DNA of 64,000 nt, taken from Catellatospora tritici (lineage in GTDB: Bacteria; Actinomycetota; Actinomycetes; Mycobacteriales; Micromonosporaceae). Below are positions 23,581-32,865 of the stretch, piece by piece. The stretch's first letter is position 1, and every line of letters starts with the position of its first letter. The DNA lies in the NCBI RefSeq assembly GCF_019083965.1, contig NZ_JAHRCY010000013.1:1-64000 (forward strand), given 5' to 3'. Below the pieces are notes generated by a model that saw only the letters and a program-made list of their open reading frames with translations, made no database searches and had not been told where the DNA came from. The translations under genes and the position numbers were made by a program.

Positions 23581-23881
23581 GCCAGTTCTCCCGTGCCACT
23601 TGTGAAACGGATCGACTACCGAATACTAGGCAGCACAAGGGATATTTCGGGCGACGATGGAAAACTTTCTCAAATCGTATGTAGAGTACGCGAATCACTC
23701 TCGGGTTTCGTGGTATCTCGCGTCGGTCTGAGCATCCACTCCGGAGGGATCACAGCGATGGGTGTGGTGTTGTGTGGCGGTGGTAACGCCGTCGTCCTTG
23801 ATCGTGTGACGCCGACGTAACGCATCGTTCCTACCCTGGAAATCACCGGTCGGCGCGACCGGTCGGCGGGAAGGGGTGGGT
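23581..23881. other. Divergent promoter region ahead of the nitrate reductase fusion
   Basis: A 301-bp region whose middle (about 23630-23720) is clearly AT-richer than the genes, as expected for two back-to-back promoters. It contains a possible 20-codon frame (23758-23820) and a small inverted repeat (CCGGTCG/CGACCGG at about 23847-23862) just before the nitrate reductase start. Confidence 0.55.
23758..23820 (+). CDS. Possible leader peptide
   Basis: A 20-codon frame, MGVVLCGGGNAVVLDRVTPT. GGAGGG lies about 11 bases before its ATG, and it ends 61 bp ahead of the nitrate reductase start. It could be an upstream regulatory ORF. Nothing else supports it, and chance cannot be excluded. Confidence 0.25.
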   Translation: MGVVLCGGGNAVVLDRVTPT

Positions 23882-26800
23882 GTGGCGGCGACCGCGGCCC
23901 GTGACGGTGTTTCCCAGGTCAGGACGGTGTGCTCGTACTGCGGCGTGGGCTGCGGGATGGTGCTCGACGTCGCCACCGGGCCCGACGGGCGTCGGCGCGT
24001 ACTCAAGGCCGTCGGGGACCGCGAGCACCCGGCCAACCGCGGCCGCCTCTGCACCAAGGGCGCCACCAGCGCGGACATGCTCGCCGCGCCCGGTCGGCTG
24101 ACGTCGGCCCGGCTGCGCGCCGAACGCGGCGGCCCGCTGGCCGAGACCGATCTGGACACCGCGATCGACCACGTGGCCGGGCGGCTGCGGGCCATCGTCG
24201 ACGAGCACGGACCCGACGCGGTCGCGTTCTACGTCTCGGGGCAGCTGACCCTGGAGGCGCAGTACCTGTCGAACAAGCTGGCCAAGGGGTTCGTCGGCAC
24301 CAACCAGATCGAGTCGAACTCGCGGCTGTGCATGGCCAGCGCGGGCAGCGGCTACAAGCTGTCGCTTGGCTCGGACGGCCCGCCGGGGTCGTACCAGGAC
24401 TTCGACCACGCCGACGTGTTCTTCGTGATCGGCGCGAACATGGCCGACTGCCACCCGATCCTGTTCCTGCGCATGATGGACCGGGTCAAGGCGGGCGCGA
24501 AGCTGATCGTGGTCGACCCGCGGCGCACCGCCACCGCCGAGCGGGCCGACCTGTTCCTGCAGATCCGGCCCGGCACCGATCTGGCGCTGCTCAACGGCCT
24601 GCTGCACCTGCTGGTCGAGGCTGGGCAGGTCGACGAGGCGTTCATCGCCGAGCACACCGAGGGCTGGGACGCGATGGCGGCGTTGCTGGCCGACTATCCA
24701 CCCGCGACGGTCGCCGAGCTCACCGGGCTGGCCGAGGCCGACCTGCGCCAGGCCGCGGCCTGGATCGGGGCGGCCGGGGACTGGATGAGCTGCTGGACCA
24801 TGGGCCTCAACCAGAGCACCCACGGCACCTGGAACACCAACGCACTGTGCAACCTGCACCTGGCCACCGGCGCGATCGGGCGCCTGGGCAGCAGCCCGTT
24901 CTCGCTGACCGGGCAGCCCAACGCCATGGGCGGCCGCGAGATGGGCTACATGGGCCCCGGTCTGCCGGGGCAGCGGTCGGTGCTGGCCGCGGCCGACCGC
25001 GAGTTCACCGAGGGGGTATGGCAGCTGCCCGCGGGCACCCTGCGTACCGACGTTGGCCAGGGCACGATCGACATGTTCGAGCGGATGGCCGCCGGGCAGA
25101 TCAAGGCGTGCTGGATCGTGTGCACCAACCCGGTGGCCTCGGTCGGCAACCGCAAGACCGTGATCGCCGGGCTGGAGGCCGCCGAGCTGGTGATCGCGCA
25201 GGACGCGTATGCCGACACCGAGACCAACGCGTACGCCGACGTGCTGCTGCCCGCCGCGATGTGGGCCGAGACCGACGGCGTGATGATCAACTCGGAGCGC
25301 AACCTCACCCTGGCCCGCCAGGCGAGCGACGCACCGGGCGACGCCGTGCCGGACTGGCTGCTCATCGCCCGCGTCGCCACCGCCATGGGCTACCCCGGGT
25401 TCGACTACGGCAGTGCCGAGGAGATCTTCGCGGAGATCCGCCGCTTCGCCAACCCGCAGACGGGGTACGACCTGCGCGGCGTCTCGTACGCCCGGCTCGC
25501 CGCCGGTCCGGTGCAGTGGCCCGCCGCCGACCCGGACGGCCCCGACCGCAACCCGGTGCGTTACCTCAACGACGGGGTGAGCCGCCACCTGGTCGAACGC
25601 CCCGACGGCAGCCGCCCCCGGCTGGCGTTCGCGACCGCCTCCGGCCGCGCCGTGTTCTGGCCCCGGCCGCACCTCGCCCCGGCCGAGCTGCCCGACGACG
25701 ACCACCCGTACGTCCTCAACACGGGCCGGGTGCAGCACCAGTGGCACACCCTGACCAAGACCGGCAGGGTCGACAAGCTGAACAAGCTCAATCCCGGCCC
25801 GTTCCTCGAGGTCAACCCGGCCGACGCGGCGGACCTCGGACTGTCCGAGGGCGACTCCGTGCGGCTGACCTCACGCCGGGGCGAGGCCGTGCTGCCCGCC
25901 GTGGTCACCGACCGGGTGCTGCCAGGCACCTGCTTCGCCCCGTTCCACTGGAACGACCTGTTCGGCACCGACATCACCGTCAACGCGGTCACCAGCGACG
26001 CCGTCGACCCGATCTCGCTGCAGCCGGAACTGAAGCACTGCGCGGTCGCGCTGGCCCGGGTCGCCGCGCCGCTGCCCGTCGTCGCCGACGAGCTGCTGCC
26101 CGCGATGACGCCGATGGGCGCCGACGACCTGCGGCGGATGCTCGGCCTCGACGACGCGATCCCGGTGTTCACCGAGAACGAGCGCCGGTACCTGTCCGGG
26201 TTCTTCACCGCGCTGGCCGCCTCGCCCCGAGAGGGCGTGCCGGTGCTGCCGCCGTCGGCACCGATCGACGCGGGGCGGGCGCTGTGGCTCAACGGGATGC
26301 TCGCGGGCACCTACAGCCGCGCGCTGGGGCAGTCCCGGGTGCCGTCGGGCCGCCGGATCCAGATCCTGTGGGCGTCGCAGACCGGCAACGCCGAGGGCTT
26401 CGCCGGGGTGATCGGGCAGCGGCTGGCCCAGGACGGCTGGCAGCCGACCGTACGCAGCATGGCCGACCCGCTGCCCGAGATCCTGGCCGGGCCCGCCGAC
26501 CTGCTCGTGGTCACCAGCACCTTCGGCGACGGCGACGCGCCCGACAACGGCGGCGCCTTCTGGCAGGCGCTACGCGACCCCGGCGCGCCCCGCCTGGACG
26601 GTCGCCGCTTCGCCGTGCTGGCCTTCGGCGACTCGATGTACGCCGACTTCTGCGGACACGGCCGCCGCCTCGACGCCCGGCTCGGCGAACTCGGCGCGCT
26701 GCGGCTGACCGAACGCGCCGACTGCGAACCCGACTACACCCCGACCGCCACGAGCTGGCTCGACCGCGTCGTCGCCGCGCTGGCCTCGGCCCCGGCGGGC

Positions 26801-27952
26801 GGGACGCGCACCGCGACGGGCGGTCCGGCCGCGCCGACCCGTGAGGCGCCGCTGGCCGCGGCGCTGGTCGGCAACCGGCTGCTCGGCCTGCCCGGCTCGG
26901 CCAAGGAGGTGCGGCAGTTCACCTTCGACACCAGCGGCGGCGAACTGGCCTACAGCGTGGGCGACGCCCTCGGCGTGTGGCCGGTCAACTGCGGCGAGCT
27001 GGTCACGGAATGGCTGGACGCGACCGGGGTGGATCCGTACGAGCCGGTCGAGGTCACCGGGGTCGGCACGGTGCCGTTCATCGACGCGCTGCGGCTGCAC
27101 CTGGAGATCGCGAAGATCAGCCCGGACTTCCTGCGGTTCGTCGCCGAGCGCACCCACGACCAGCATCTGCGCTCGCTGCTGCGCCACGACAACACCGGCG
27201 AGCTGGCCAAGTGGAGCTGGGACCGGCAGGCCGTCGACGTGGTGGCCGAATACCGGCTGCGCGCGAGCGCGCAGGAGTGGGTCGGCGCGCTCAAGCGCCT
27301 GCAGCCCCGGCTGTACTCGATCTCCTCGACGCCGCTGGTCGACCCGCACCGGGTCAGCCTGACCGTGTCGGTGGTGCGCTACGCCAACCGCGACGGCCGG
27401 GCCCGTAAGGGCGTGGCGTCGACGTTCCTGGCCGACGCCGCCGCCGACCTGCAGGTGCCGGTGTTCGTGCAGCGCTCGCCCCACTTCCGGCCACCGGCCG
27501 ACCCCGACACTCCGATGATCATGGTGGGTCCGGGCACCGGCGTCGCTCCGTTCGTCGGTTTCCTGCAGGAGCGGCGAGCGCTGGCCGCCAACGGCGCCAA
27601 CTGGCTGTTCTTCGGCGAGCAGCGGCGCGCCACCGACTTCTACTACGCCGACGAGCTGCGCGAGCTTGGCGACGACAAGGTGCTGACCCGGCTGGACCTG
27701 GCCTTCTCCCGCGACCAGCGGCACAAGGTGTACGTGCAGGACCGTATGCGCGAGCACGGCGCCCAACTGTGGTCCTGGCTGCAGGACGGCGCCAACTTCT
27801 ACGTCTGCGGCGACGCCCACCGGATGGCCAAGGACGTCGACCAGGCGCTGCGCGACATCGCCACCGCCCACGGCAACCTCACCCCCGAGGCCGCCGCCGT
27901 CTACGTCAAACAGCTCGCCGCCGACAAACGCTACGTCCGCGACGTGTACTGA
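23882..27952 (+). CDS. Nitrate reductase fused to CysJ-like flavoprotein reductase
   Basis: 1356 aa. Residues about 1-740 are a molybdopterin oxidoreductase of the assimilatory nitrate reductase type, with a [4Fe-4S] site C17-x2-C20-x3-C24-x32-C57 (CSYCGVGC...GRLCTKG) and a C-terminal cofactor-binding domain. From about 826, WASQTGNAEGFA opens a flavodoxin (FMN) domain; FAD and NADPH domains follow (PRLYSISS; VGPGTGVAPFVGF; KVYVQDRM), ending YVRDVY as in sulfite reductase flavoproteins. This gives one-chain electron flow NADPH-FAD-FMN-FeS-Mo to nitrate. GTG 23882 sits 7 bases after GGGAAGG. Next to the Mo-uptake operon. Confidence 0.9.
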   Translation: MAATAARDGVSQVRTVCSYCGVGCGMVLDVATGPDGRRRVLKAVGDREHPANRGRLCTKGATSADMLAAPGRLTSARLRAERGGPLAETDLDTAIDHVAGRLRAIVDEHGPDAVAFYVSGQLTLEAQYLSNKLAKGFVGTNQIESNSRLCMASAGSGYKLSLGSDGPPGSYQDFDHADVFFVIGANMADCHPILFLRMMDRVKAGAKLIVVDPRRTATAERADLFLQIRPGTDLALLNGLLHLLVEAGQVDEAFIAEHTEGWDAMAALLADYPPATVAELTGLAEADLRQAAAWIGAAGDWMSCWTMGLNQSTHGTWNTNALCNLHLATGAIGRLGSSPFSLTGQPNAMGGREMGYMGPGLPGQRSVLAAADREFTEGVWQLPAGTLRTDVGQGTIDMFERMAAGQIKACWIVCTNPVASVGNRKTVIAGLEAAELVIAQDAYADTETNAYADVLLPAAMWAETDGVMINSERNLTLARQASDAPGDAVPDWLLIARVATAMGYPGFDYGSAEEIFAEIRRFANPQTGYDLRGVSYARLAAGPVQWPAADPDGPDRNPVRYLNDGVSRHLVERPDGSRPRLAFATASGRAVFWPRPHLAPAELPDDDHPYVLNTGRVQHQWHTLTKTGRVDKLNKLNPGPFLEVNPADAADLGLSEGDSVRLTSRRGEAVLPAVVTDRVLPGTCFAPFHWNDLFGTDITVNAVTSDAVDPISLQPELKHCAVALARVAAPLPVVADELLPAMTPMGADDLRRMLGLDDAIPVFTENERRYLSGFFTALAASPREGVPVLPPSAPIDAGRALWLNGMLAGTYSRALGQSRVPSGRRIQILWASQTGNAEGFAGVIGQRLAQDGWQPTVRSMADPLPEILAGPADLLVVTSTFGDGDAPDNGGAFWQALRDPGAPRLDGRRFAVLAFGDSMYADFCGHGRRLDARLGELGALRLTERADCEPDYTPTATSWLDRVVAALASAPAGGTRTATGGPAAPTREAPLAAALVGNRLLGLPGSAKEVRQFTFDTSGGELAYSVGDALGVWPVNCGELVTEWLDATGVDPYEPVEVTGVGTVPFIDALRLHLEIAKISPDFLRFVAERTHDQHLRSLLRHDNTGELAKWSWDRQAVDVVAEYRLRASAQEWVGALKRLQPRLYSISSTPLVDPHRVSLTVSVVRYANRDGRARKGVASTFLADAAADLQVPVFVQRSPHFRPPADPDTPMIMVGPGTGVAPFVGFLQERRALAANGANWLFFGEQRRATDFYYADELRELGDDKVLTRLDLAFSRDQRHKVYVQDRMREHGAQLWSWLQDGANFYVCGDAHRMAKDVDQALRDIATAHGNLTPEAAAVYVKQLAADKRYVRDVY

Positions 27953-28317
27953 CCACTGGCAGAGATCTTGGCCGGCCGGACGCTCTAGATCGGAACTGGT
28001 GGTCGTAAAGCTGGCTTTACCGGCGCCTTCTGACCGACCGCAGCGATCATGGCCGCGGATGGCCACCAAGATCACTGTCTCCGGTCACCTTCCGGGCGGC
28101 AGCGGTGCCACACCTCGATCAAGATGGCCATCGGTGGTCGGTCACCGGGCGAGGACGGCACCCCCGTCTCAGCCGCCGCTCCCCAACCCGGCCATGACCG
28201 CCGACGGCGCAGGACTCTGTTCATGAAGCAGACGCGGCTGTACAGGCGCCCTCGACTGGCAAACCGTAGCTAAAGCAGGATTCAGGCCTTGCATCTGCGG
28301 TTGGTAGGCTGGATCGC
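27953..28317. other. Intergenic region between nitrate reductase and mod operon
   Basis: 365 bp with no supported gene. A small perfect hairpin GTAAAGC-TG-GCTTTAC lies at about 28005-28020, a weak terminator or operator candidate. At the right end TAGGCT (28305-28310) is a plausible -10 box 7 bp before the GTG of the regulator, which implies a leaderless transcript. Confidence 0.5.
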
Positions 28318-28731
28318 GTGACGTCATACCGCATCGGTGAGGCCGCGGAGCTGTTCGCGGTCAGCGCCGACACCATGCGCCGCTGGGTCGACGCGGGGCG
28401 GGTGCCCGCCCACCGTGACGAACACGGCCACCGGGTCATCTCCGGGGCGGACCTGGCCGAGCTGGCCCGGTCGTTCACCGCCGAGGACGACGGCTCCGGC
28501 CACTCGTCGGCGCGTAACCGGCTGCGCGGCATCGTCACCGCCATCGTCCGCGACACGGTGATGGCCCAGGTCGACATCCAGGCCGGACCGTTCCGGATCG
28601 TCTCGCTGATGAGCCGGGAAGCCGCCGACGAACTGGACCTGCGGGTCGGCTCGTTGGCAGTGGCGGTGATCAAGTCGACCACGGTGGTCGTCGAGCGGGC
28701 CACCGCGCTCAAGGGGAGGGCGAACGTATGA
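28318..28731 (+). CDS. HTH-TOBE molybdate-responsive regulator
   Basis: 137 aa. The N-terminal MerR-type/excisionase-like helix-turn-helix (YRIGEAAELFAVSADTMRRW, residues 4-23) is followed by DAGRVPAHRDEHGHRVISG. The C-terminal TOBE (mop) domain (about 67-133, NRLRGIVTAIVRDTVMAQVD; VGSLAVAVIKSTTVVVE) binds oxyanions such as molybdate. It therefore resembles a shortened ModE and should regulate modABC with which it is co-transcribed; its stop overlaps the modA start (ATGA). GTG at 28318 with no ribosome site fits leaderless initiation. Confidence 0.88.
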   Translation: MTSYRIGEAAELFAVSADTMRRWVDAGRVPAHRDEHGHRVISGADLAELARSFTAEDDGSGHSSARNRLRGIVTAIVRDTVMAQVDIQAGPFRIVSLMSREAADELDLRVGSLAVAVIKSTTVVVERATALKGRANV

Positions 28732-29522
28732 GACACAGGTGGATCCGTACGGCGCTGGCCGCGGTGTCCCTGGTCGCGGCCACCGCGCTGGCGGCCTGCG
28801 GCTCGGACACGCCGCAGCCCGACGCGAGCGGTAGCGCGGCCGGGATCAGCGGAGACGTGACCGTGTTCGCGGCCTCGTCGCTGACCGAGTCGTTCAAGCA
28901 GATCGGCAAGGACTTCGAGGCGGCCCACCCGGGCACCAAGGTCACCTTCAACTTCGCGGGCAGCTCCGCGCTGGCCACCCAGATCATCCAGGGTGCCCCG
29001 GCCGACATCTTCGCCGCGGCCAGCCCCGCCACCATGAAGACGGTCACCGACGCCGGTGACGCTGCCGGCACGCCCACGGTGTTCGTCAAGAACCAGCTCG
29101 TCATCGCGGTGCCCAAGCTCAACCCCAAGGGCGTCACCGGCCTGGCCGACCTGACCAAACCCGGTCTGAAGGTGGCGCTCTGCGCCGAGCAGGTGCCGTG
29201 CGGCGCGGCCGCGAAGAAGGCGCTGGACGCGGCGGGCGTCAGGCTCACCCCGGTCACCCTGGAGCAGGAGGTCAAGGGGGCGCTGCAGAAGGTCAAGCTC
29301 GGCGAGGTCGACGCGGCGCTGGTCTACCGCACCGACACCCAGGCGGCCGCCAACGACGTCGACGGCATCGAGTTCCCCGAGTCGGCCAAGGCCATCAACG
29401 ACTATCCGGTGGTGCTGCTCAAGAACGCTCCGAACGAGACCGCCGCACAGGCGTTCCTGGACTACCTGCAGACCGGTCCGGCCAAGGCCGTGCTGGGCGC
29501 GGCCGGATTCCAGGCCCCCTGA
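28728..29522 (+). CDS. modA: Molybdate ABC transporter substrate-binding lipoprotein
   Basis: 264 aa. Lipoprotein signal with lipobox LAAC near residue 23. The mature protein begins VTVFAASSLTESFKQIGKDF, the classic ModA start, with the ligand-contact motifs SSALATQIIQGAPADIFA and VYRTDTQAA. It captures molybdate or tungstate outside the membrane for ModBC. ATG overlaps the TGA of the upstream regulator by 4 bp, so the two are translationally coupled. Confidence 0.95.
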   Translation: MRHRWIRTALAAVSLVAATALAACGSDTPQPDASGSAAGISGDVTVFAASSLTESFKQIGKDFEAAHPGTKVTFNFAGSSALATQIIQGAPADIFAAASPATMKTVTDAGDAAGTPTVFVKNQLVIAVPKLNPKGVTGLADLTKPGLKVALCAEQVPCGAAAKKALDAAGVRLTPVTLEQEVKGALQKVKLGEVDAALVYRTDTQAAANDVDGIEFPESAKAINDYPVVLLKNAPNETAAQAFLDYLQTGPAKAVLGAAGFQAP

Positions 29523-29532
29523 GGCGTACGGC

Positions 29533-30366
29533 ATGAGCGACGCCCCCGCCGCCACGGTGACCGACCGGTCGCCGCGGCGGCGCGCGCCCCGGCAGGCCCC
29601 GGTGGTGCTGCTGGTCCCCGCGCTGTTGGGGCTGGCATTCCTGGTCGTCCCGCTGGCCGGGCTGCTGCTGCGCGCACCCTGGGCCACCCTGCCGCAGCAC
29701 CTCGCCAGCCCCGGTGTGCTGGCCGCGCTGCGGCTTTCCCTGGTCACCGCCAGCCTGGCCACGATCGTGTGCGTGCTGCTCGGCGTGCCGCTGGCGTGGC
29801 TGCTGGCCCGGGTCGAGTTCCCGGGCCGTCGGGTGGCGCGTGCCCTGGTCACCGTGCCGCTGGTGCTGCCGCCGGTGGTCGGCGGCGTGGCGCTGCTGCT
29901 CGTGTTCGGCCGCCGCGGCCTGATCGGGTCGTGGCTGGACAGCACGTTCGGGATCACGCTGCCGTTCACCACCGCCGGGGTCGTCGTCGCCGAGGCGTTC
30001 GTGGCGATGCCGTTCCTGGTCATCGCCGTCGAAGGGGCCCTGCGCGGCGCCGACCACCGGTACGAGGAGGCGGCCGCGACCCTGGGGGCCGGGCGGTGGG
30101 CCGTGTTCCGGCAGGTCACCCTCCCGATGGTGGCGCCCGGTGTGGCCGCCGGGGCGGTGCTGTGCTGGGCGCGGGCGCTGGGCGAGTTCGGGGCCACCAT
30201 CACCTTCGCCGGGAACTTTCCGGGCCGCACCCAGACCATGCCGCTGGCCGTCTATCTCGCCCTGGAGACCGACCTGGACGCCGCGATCGTGCTCAGCCTG
30301 GTCCTGCTCACCGTGTCGGTGGTCATCCTCGCCGCGCTGCGCGACAAGTGGATCGCCACGTCATGA
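29533..30366 (+). CDS. modB: Molybdate ABC transporter permease
   Basis: 277 aa. About six transmembrane helices, and the EAA loop typical of ModB/CysT permeases (EEAAATLGAGRWAVFRQVTLP near residue 177; LGEFGATITFAGNFPGRTQT near 216). It forms the membrane channel with ModC. It starts 10 bp after modA and its stop overlaps the modC start by 4 bp. Confidence 0.95.
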   Translation: MSDAPAATVTDRSPRRRAPRQAPVVLLVPALLGLAFLVVPLAGLLLRAPWATLPQHLASPGVLAALRLSLVTASLATIVCVLLGVPLAWLLARVEFPGRRVARALVTVPLVLPPVVGGVALLLVFGRRGLIGSWLDSTFGITLPFTTAGVVVAEAFVAMPFLVIAVEGALRGADHRYEEAAATLGAGRWAVFRQVTLPMVAPGVAAGAVLCWARALGEFGATITFAGNFPGRTQTMPLAVYLALETDLDAAIVLSLVLLTVSVVILAALRDKWIATS

Positions 30367-31430
30367 CCGGCGCGCCCCTGCTCGACGCCCACCTCGTGGT
30401 ACACCGCGACAGCGGCTTCGACCTCGACCTCCGGCTGGCCATCGGCCCCGGCGAGGTCGTCGCGCTGCTCGGCCCCAACGGCGCGGGCAAGACCACCGCG
30501 CTGCGCGCCCTGGCCGGGCTGCTGCCGCTGACCGGCGGACGGATCACGCTGCGCGGCGACCTGCTCGACGAGCCGGGCACCGACCGGTTCACCCCGCCCG
30601 ACAGGCGACCCATCGGCGTGGTGTTCCAGGACTACCTGCTGTTTCCGCACCTGAGCGCGCTCGACAACGTCGCGTTCGGGCCGCGCCACCGGGGGATGAA
30701 GCAGGCTGCGGCTCGTACCCACGCGATGGCCTGGCTGACCCGCGTCGGCCTGGCCGAACACGCCCAGCGCAAGCCCCGGCGCCTGTCCGGCGGGCAGGCC
30801 CAGCGCGTCGCGCTGGCCCGCGCCCTGGCCGTCGACCCCGTGCTGCTGCTGCTCGACGAACCGCTCGCGGCGCTGGACGCCCGCACCCGCCTGGACACCC
30901 GTGCCCAGCTGCACCACCACCTGGCCGAACATCCGGGCGCCACGCTGCTGGTCACCCACGATCCGCTGGACGCCCTGGTGCTCGCCGACCGGCTGGTCAT
31001 CGTCGAGCACGGCCGCATCGTGCAGGAGGGTCACGCCGACGAGATCACCGCCCAGCCGCGCACCGACTACGTCGCCCGCCTGGTCGGCCTCAACCTCTAC
31101 CGAGGCAGCGGCGACGGCCACACCGTCACCCTGCCCGGCGGCTTCACCCTGACCAGCGGCGACACCGCGTACGGCGACACGTTCATCGCGTTCGCGCCGA
31201 CCGCTGTCGCGCTGCACCCGCACCGCCCCGACGGCAGCGCCCGCAACACCTGGGCCGCCACCATCACCGGCATCCAGCGCCACGGCGACAACCTGCGCAT
31301 CCAGCTCGCCGGGCCGGTCACCGCCGCCGCCGACATCACCCCCGGTGCCGCCACGCAGCTCGACCTCGCCCCCGGCCGCACCGTCTGGGCCGCCGTCAAG
31401 GCCACCGAAACCCGCGCCTACCCGGCATGA
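30363..31430 (+). CDS. modC: Molybdate ABC transporter ATP-binding protein
   Basis: 355 aa. Walker A GPNGAGKTT near residue 38, signature LSGGQAQRVALARAL near 140, Walker B LLLLDEPLAALD, and the H-loop in LLVTHDPLDA. A C-terminal TOBE domain (about 290-355, WAATITGIQRHGDNLRIQL) is normal for ModC. ATG at 30363 overlaps the modB TGA. The longer upstream frame only reads through modB out of frame. Completes the regulator-modABC operon serving the adjacent Mo-dependent nitrate reductase. Confidence 0.95.
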   Translation: MTGAPLLDAHLVVHRDSGFDLDLRLAIGPGEVVALLGPNGAGKTTALRALAGLLPLTGGRITLRGDLLDEPGTDRFTPPDRRPIGVVFQDYLLFPHLSALDNVAFGPRHRGMKQAAARTHAMAWLTRVGLAEHAQRKPRRLSGGQAQRVALARALAVDPVLLLLDEPLAALDARTRLDTRAQLHHHLAEHPGATLLVTHDPLDALVLADRLVIVEHGRIVQEGHADEITAQPRTDYVARLVGLNLYRGSGDGHTVTLPGGFTLTSGDTAYGDTFIAFAPTAVALHPHRPDGSARNTWAATITGIQRHGDNLRIQLAGPVTAAADITPGAATQLDLAPGRTVWAAVKATETRAYPA

Positions 31431-31452
31431 GCAGGTCCGATAGCCTTGACCG

Positions 31453-32289
31453 ATGATCGTGACCACCGCGACCGAGGCCGCACCCGGGCGTCCCGCCAAC
31501 GAGGACCAGGTGTTCCAGCAGGGTCGGGTAGTCGGCGTGTTCGACGGTGTCACCGCCCCGGACCTGCCGGACGGCTGTGAGCACGGCCCCGCGTGGTACG
31601 TCCGGCGCCTGGTCACCCGGCTACGCGAAGCACTCGCCGACGCCCCGGCGGCTGCCCTGTCCGAGGTGCTCGGCCAGGCCATCACGCGCGTGCGCGGCGA
31701 TCACCCCGGATGCGACCTGGCCAACCCCAGCACTCCGGCGTCCACGGTCTGCCTGGTCCGCGCCGACGCCGATCACCTGGAGTATCTGCTGCTGGGCGAC
31801 AGTCCGCTCGTGGCCGAGCAGGGTGGGCGGGTCGTCGCGCTCACCGACGACCGGTTCGACCTGGTCTACGCGGACATCCGGGCCGAGGCGCTGCGCGGTG
31901 ACGTGCCGCTCGGGTCGGCCGAGCACATCGCGCGGCAGCGCACCGCCGCACTGCGCAAGCAGGAGCTCACCAACACTCCCGGCGGTTACTGGATCGCCGC
32001 CGCCGATCCGCGGGCCGCTGCGAACGCGATCACCGGGCGGCTGCCGCTGACCGGGCCGGACGAGGTACGCCGGGCCGTGCTGCTCACCGACGGGGCGTCC
32101 TGTGCGGTCGACATGTTCGGGCTGTTCGACTGGGCGGGGCTACTGGACCTGGTCACCGAGCAGGGGCCGGAGGAGCTGATCCGGCGCGTGCGCGCGGCCG
32201 AGACCGCCGACCGCGACGGGTACGCCCGACCGCGCCACAAACGACACGACGACGCGACCGTCGCGCTGTGCCGCTTCGGTACGGCGTGA
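31453..32289 (+). CDS. PP2C-like phosphatase domain protein
   Basis: 278 aa. Contains the PPM/PP2C pattern: GVFDGV near the N-terminus (metal-binding Asp), STVCLVRADADHLEYLLLGDS in the middle, and AVLLTDGAS and RHDDATVALCRF near the C-terminus (metal-binding Asp). It starts NEDQVFQQGRVVGVFDG, like many bacterial PP2C-type proteins. Likely a Ser/Thr phosphatase, substrate unknown. It begins 22 bp after modC; a TAGCCT box in the gap may give it its own promoter. Confidence 0.75.
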   Translation: MIVTTATEAAPGRPANEDQVFQQGRVVGVFDGVTAPDLPDGCEHGPAWYVRRLVTRLREALADAPAAALSEVLGQAITRVRGDHPGCDLANPSTPASTVCLVRADADHLEYLLLGDSPLVAEQGGRVVALTDDRFDLVYADIRAEALRGDVPLGSAEHIARQRTAALRKQELTNTPGGYWIAAADPRAAANAITGRLPLTGPDEVRRAVLLTDGASCAVDMFGLFDWAGLLDLVTEQGPEELIRRVRAAETADRDGYARPRHKRHDDATVALCRFGTA

Positions 32290-32373
32290 TCGATGTGGCG
32301 CCCATCACAACGTGAGACAGGACGTCGGGGCTGCTCGTGTCATTCCGCAACTACTACCGAGAAGAGGTGAGCG

Positions 32374-32865
32374 GTGCGCGGTGCGGGCGACTTCGACGAG
32401 TGCTACCGAGCGACCTCCCGGCGGCTGCTGAGCTACGCGTACGCCCTCACCGGCGACTGGACGCAGGCCCAGGACATAGTGCAGGAGGCCTACCTGAAGG
32501 CCTGGCGGCAGTGGGGCCGGCTGTCGCATTACGAGGACGTCGAGGCATGGCTGCGGCTGATCGTGCATCGTCAGGCGACCGACTCGTGGCGCCGTCTGGT
32601 TCGGTGGCGTCGCGCGATGCCGCTGCTCACCGCCCCGACGCAGACGGCACCGCCTGACGAGTCGGCGGTGCTGGTCAGCCAGGCCCTGGCCGAGCTACCG
32701 CTGACGCACCGCCGAGTCCTGGCGCTGCACTACCTGTTCGATCTGCCGGTTGCGCAGATAGCGGTCGACACGGGCGTGCCGTCGAGCACCGTCACCACGT
32801 GGCTGGCGAGGGGACGCGCAGCTTTGTCCACCGCGCTCATAGCGATAGAGGTGAGCGGCAAGTGA
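32374..32865 (+). CDS. ECF RNA polymerase sigma factor (SigE-like family)
   Basis: 163 aa, the usual ECF length. Region 2 (FDECYRATSRRLLSYAYALT; DIVQEAYLKAWRQW) and region 4 with an HTH (LPLTHRRVLALHYLFDL; VAQIAVDTGVPSSTVTTWLA) are both present. It recruits RNA polymerase to a stress or signal regulon. GTG at 32374 follows GAAGAGG. Its stop overlaps the start of the membrane protein downstream, the normal arrangement with a cognate anti-sigma or effector. Confidence 0.9.
   Translation: MRGAGDFDECYRATSRRLLSYAYALTGDWTQAQDIVQEAYLKAWRQWGRLSHYEDVEAWLRLIVHRQATDSWRRLVRWRRAMPLLTAPTQTAPPDESAVLVSQALAELPLTHRRVLALHYLFDLPVAQIAVDTGVPSSTVTTWLARGRAALSTALIAIEVSGK

Noticed and set aside
27953..28317. tRNA or Moco riboswitch between the nitrate reductase and mod genes
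   Set aside because: No cloverleaf, T-loop or conserved Moco-riboswitch element could be recognised; only a small hairpin and a -10-like box.
31453..32289. Fourth component of the mod operon
   Set aside because: It follows modC closely but encodes a PP2C-like phosphatase with no known link to molybdate uptake, and it may have its own promoter.
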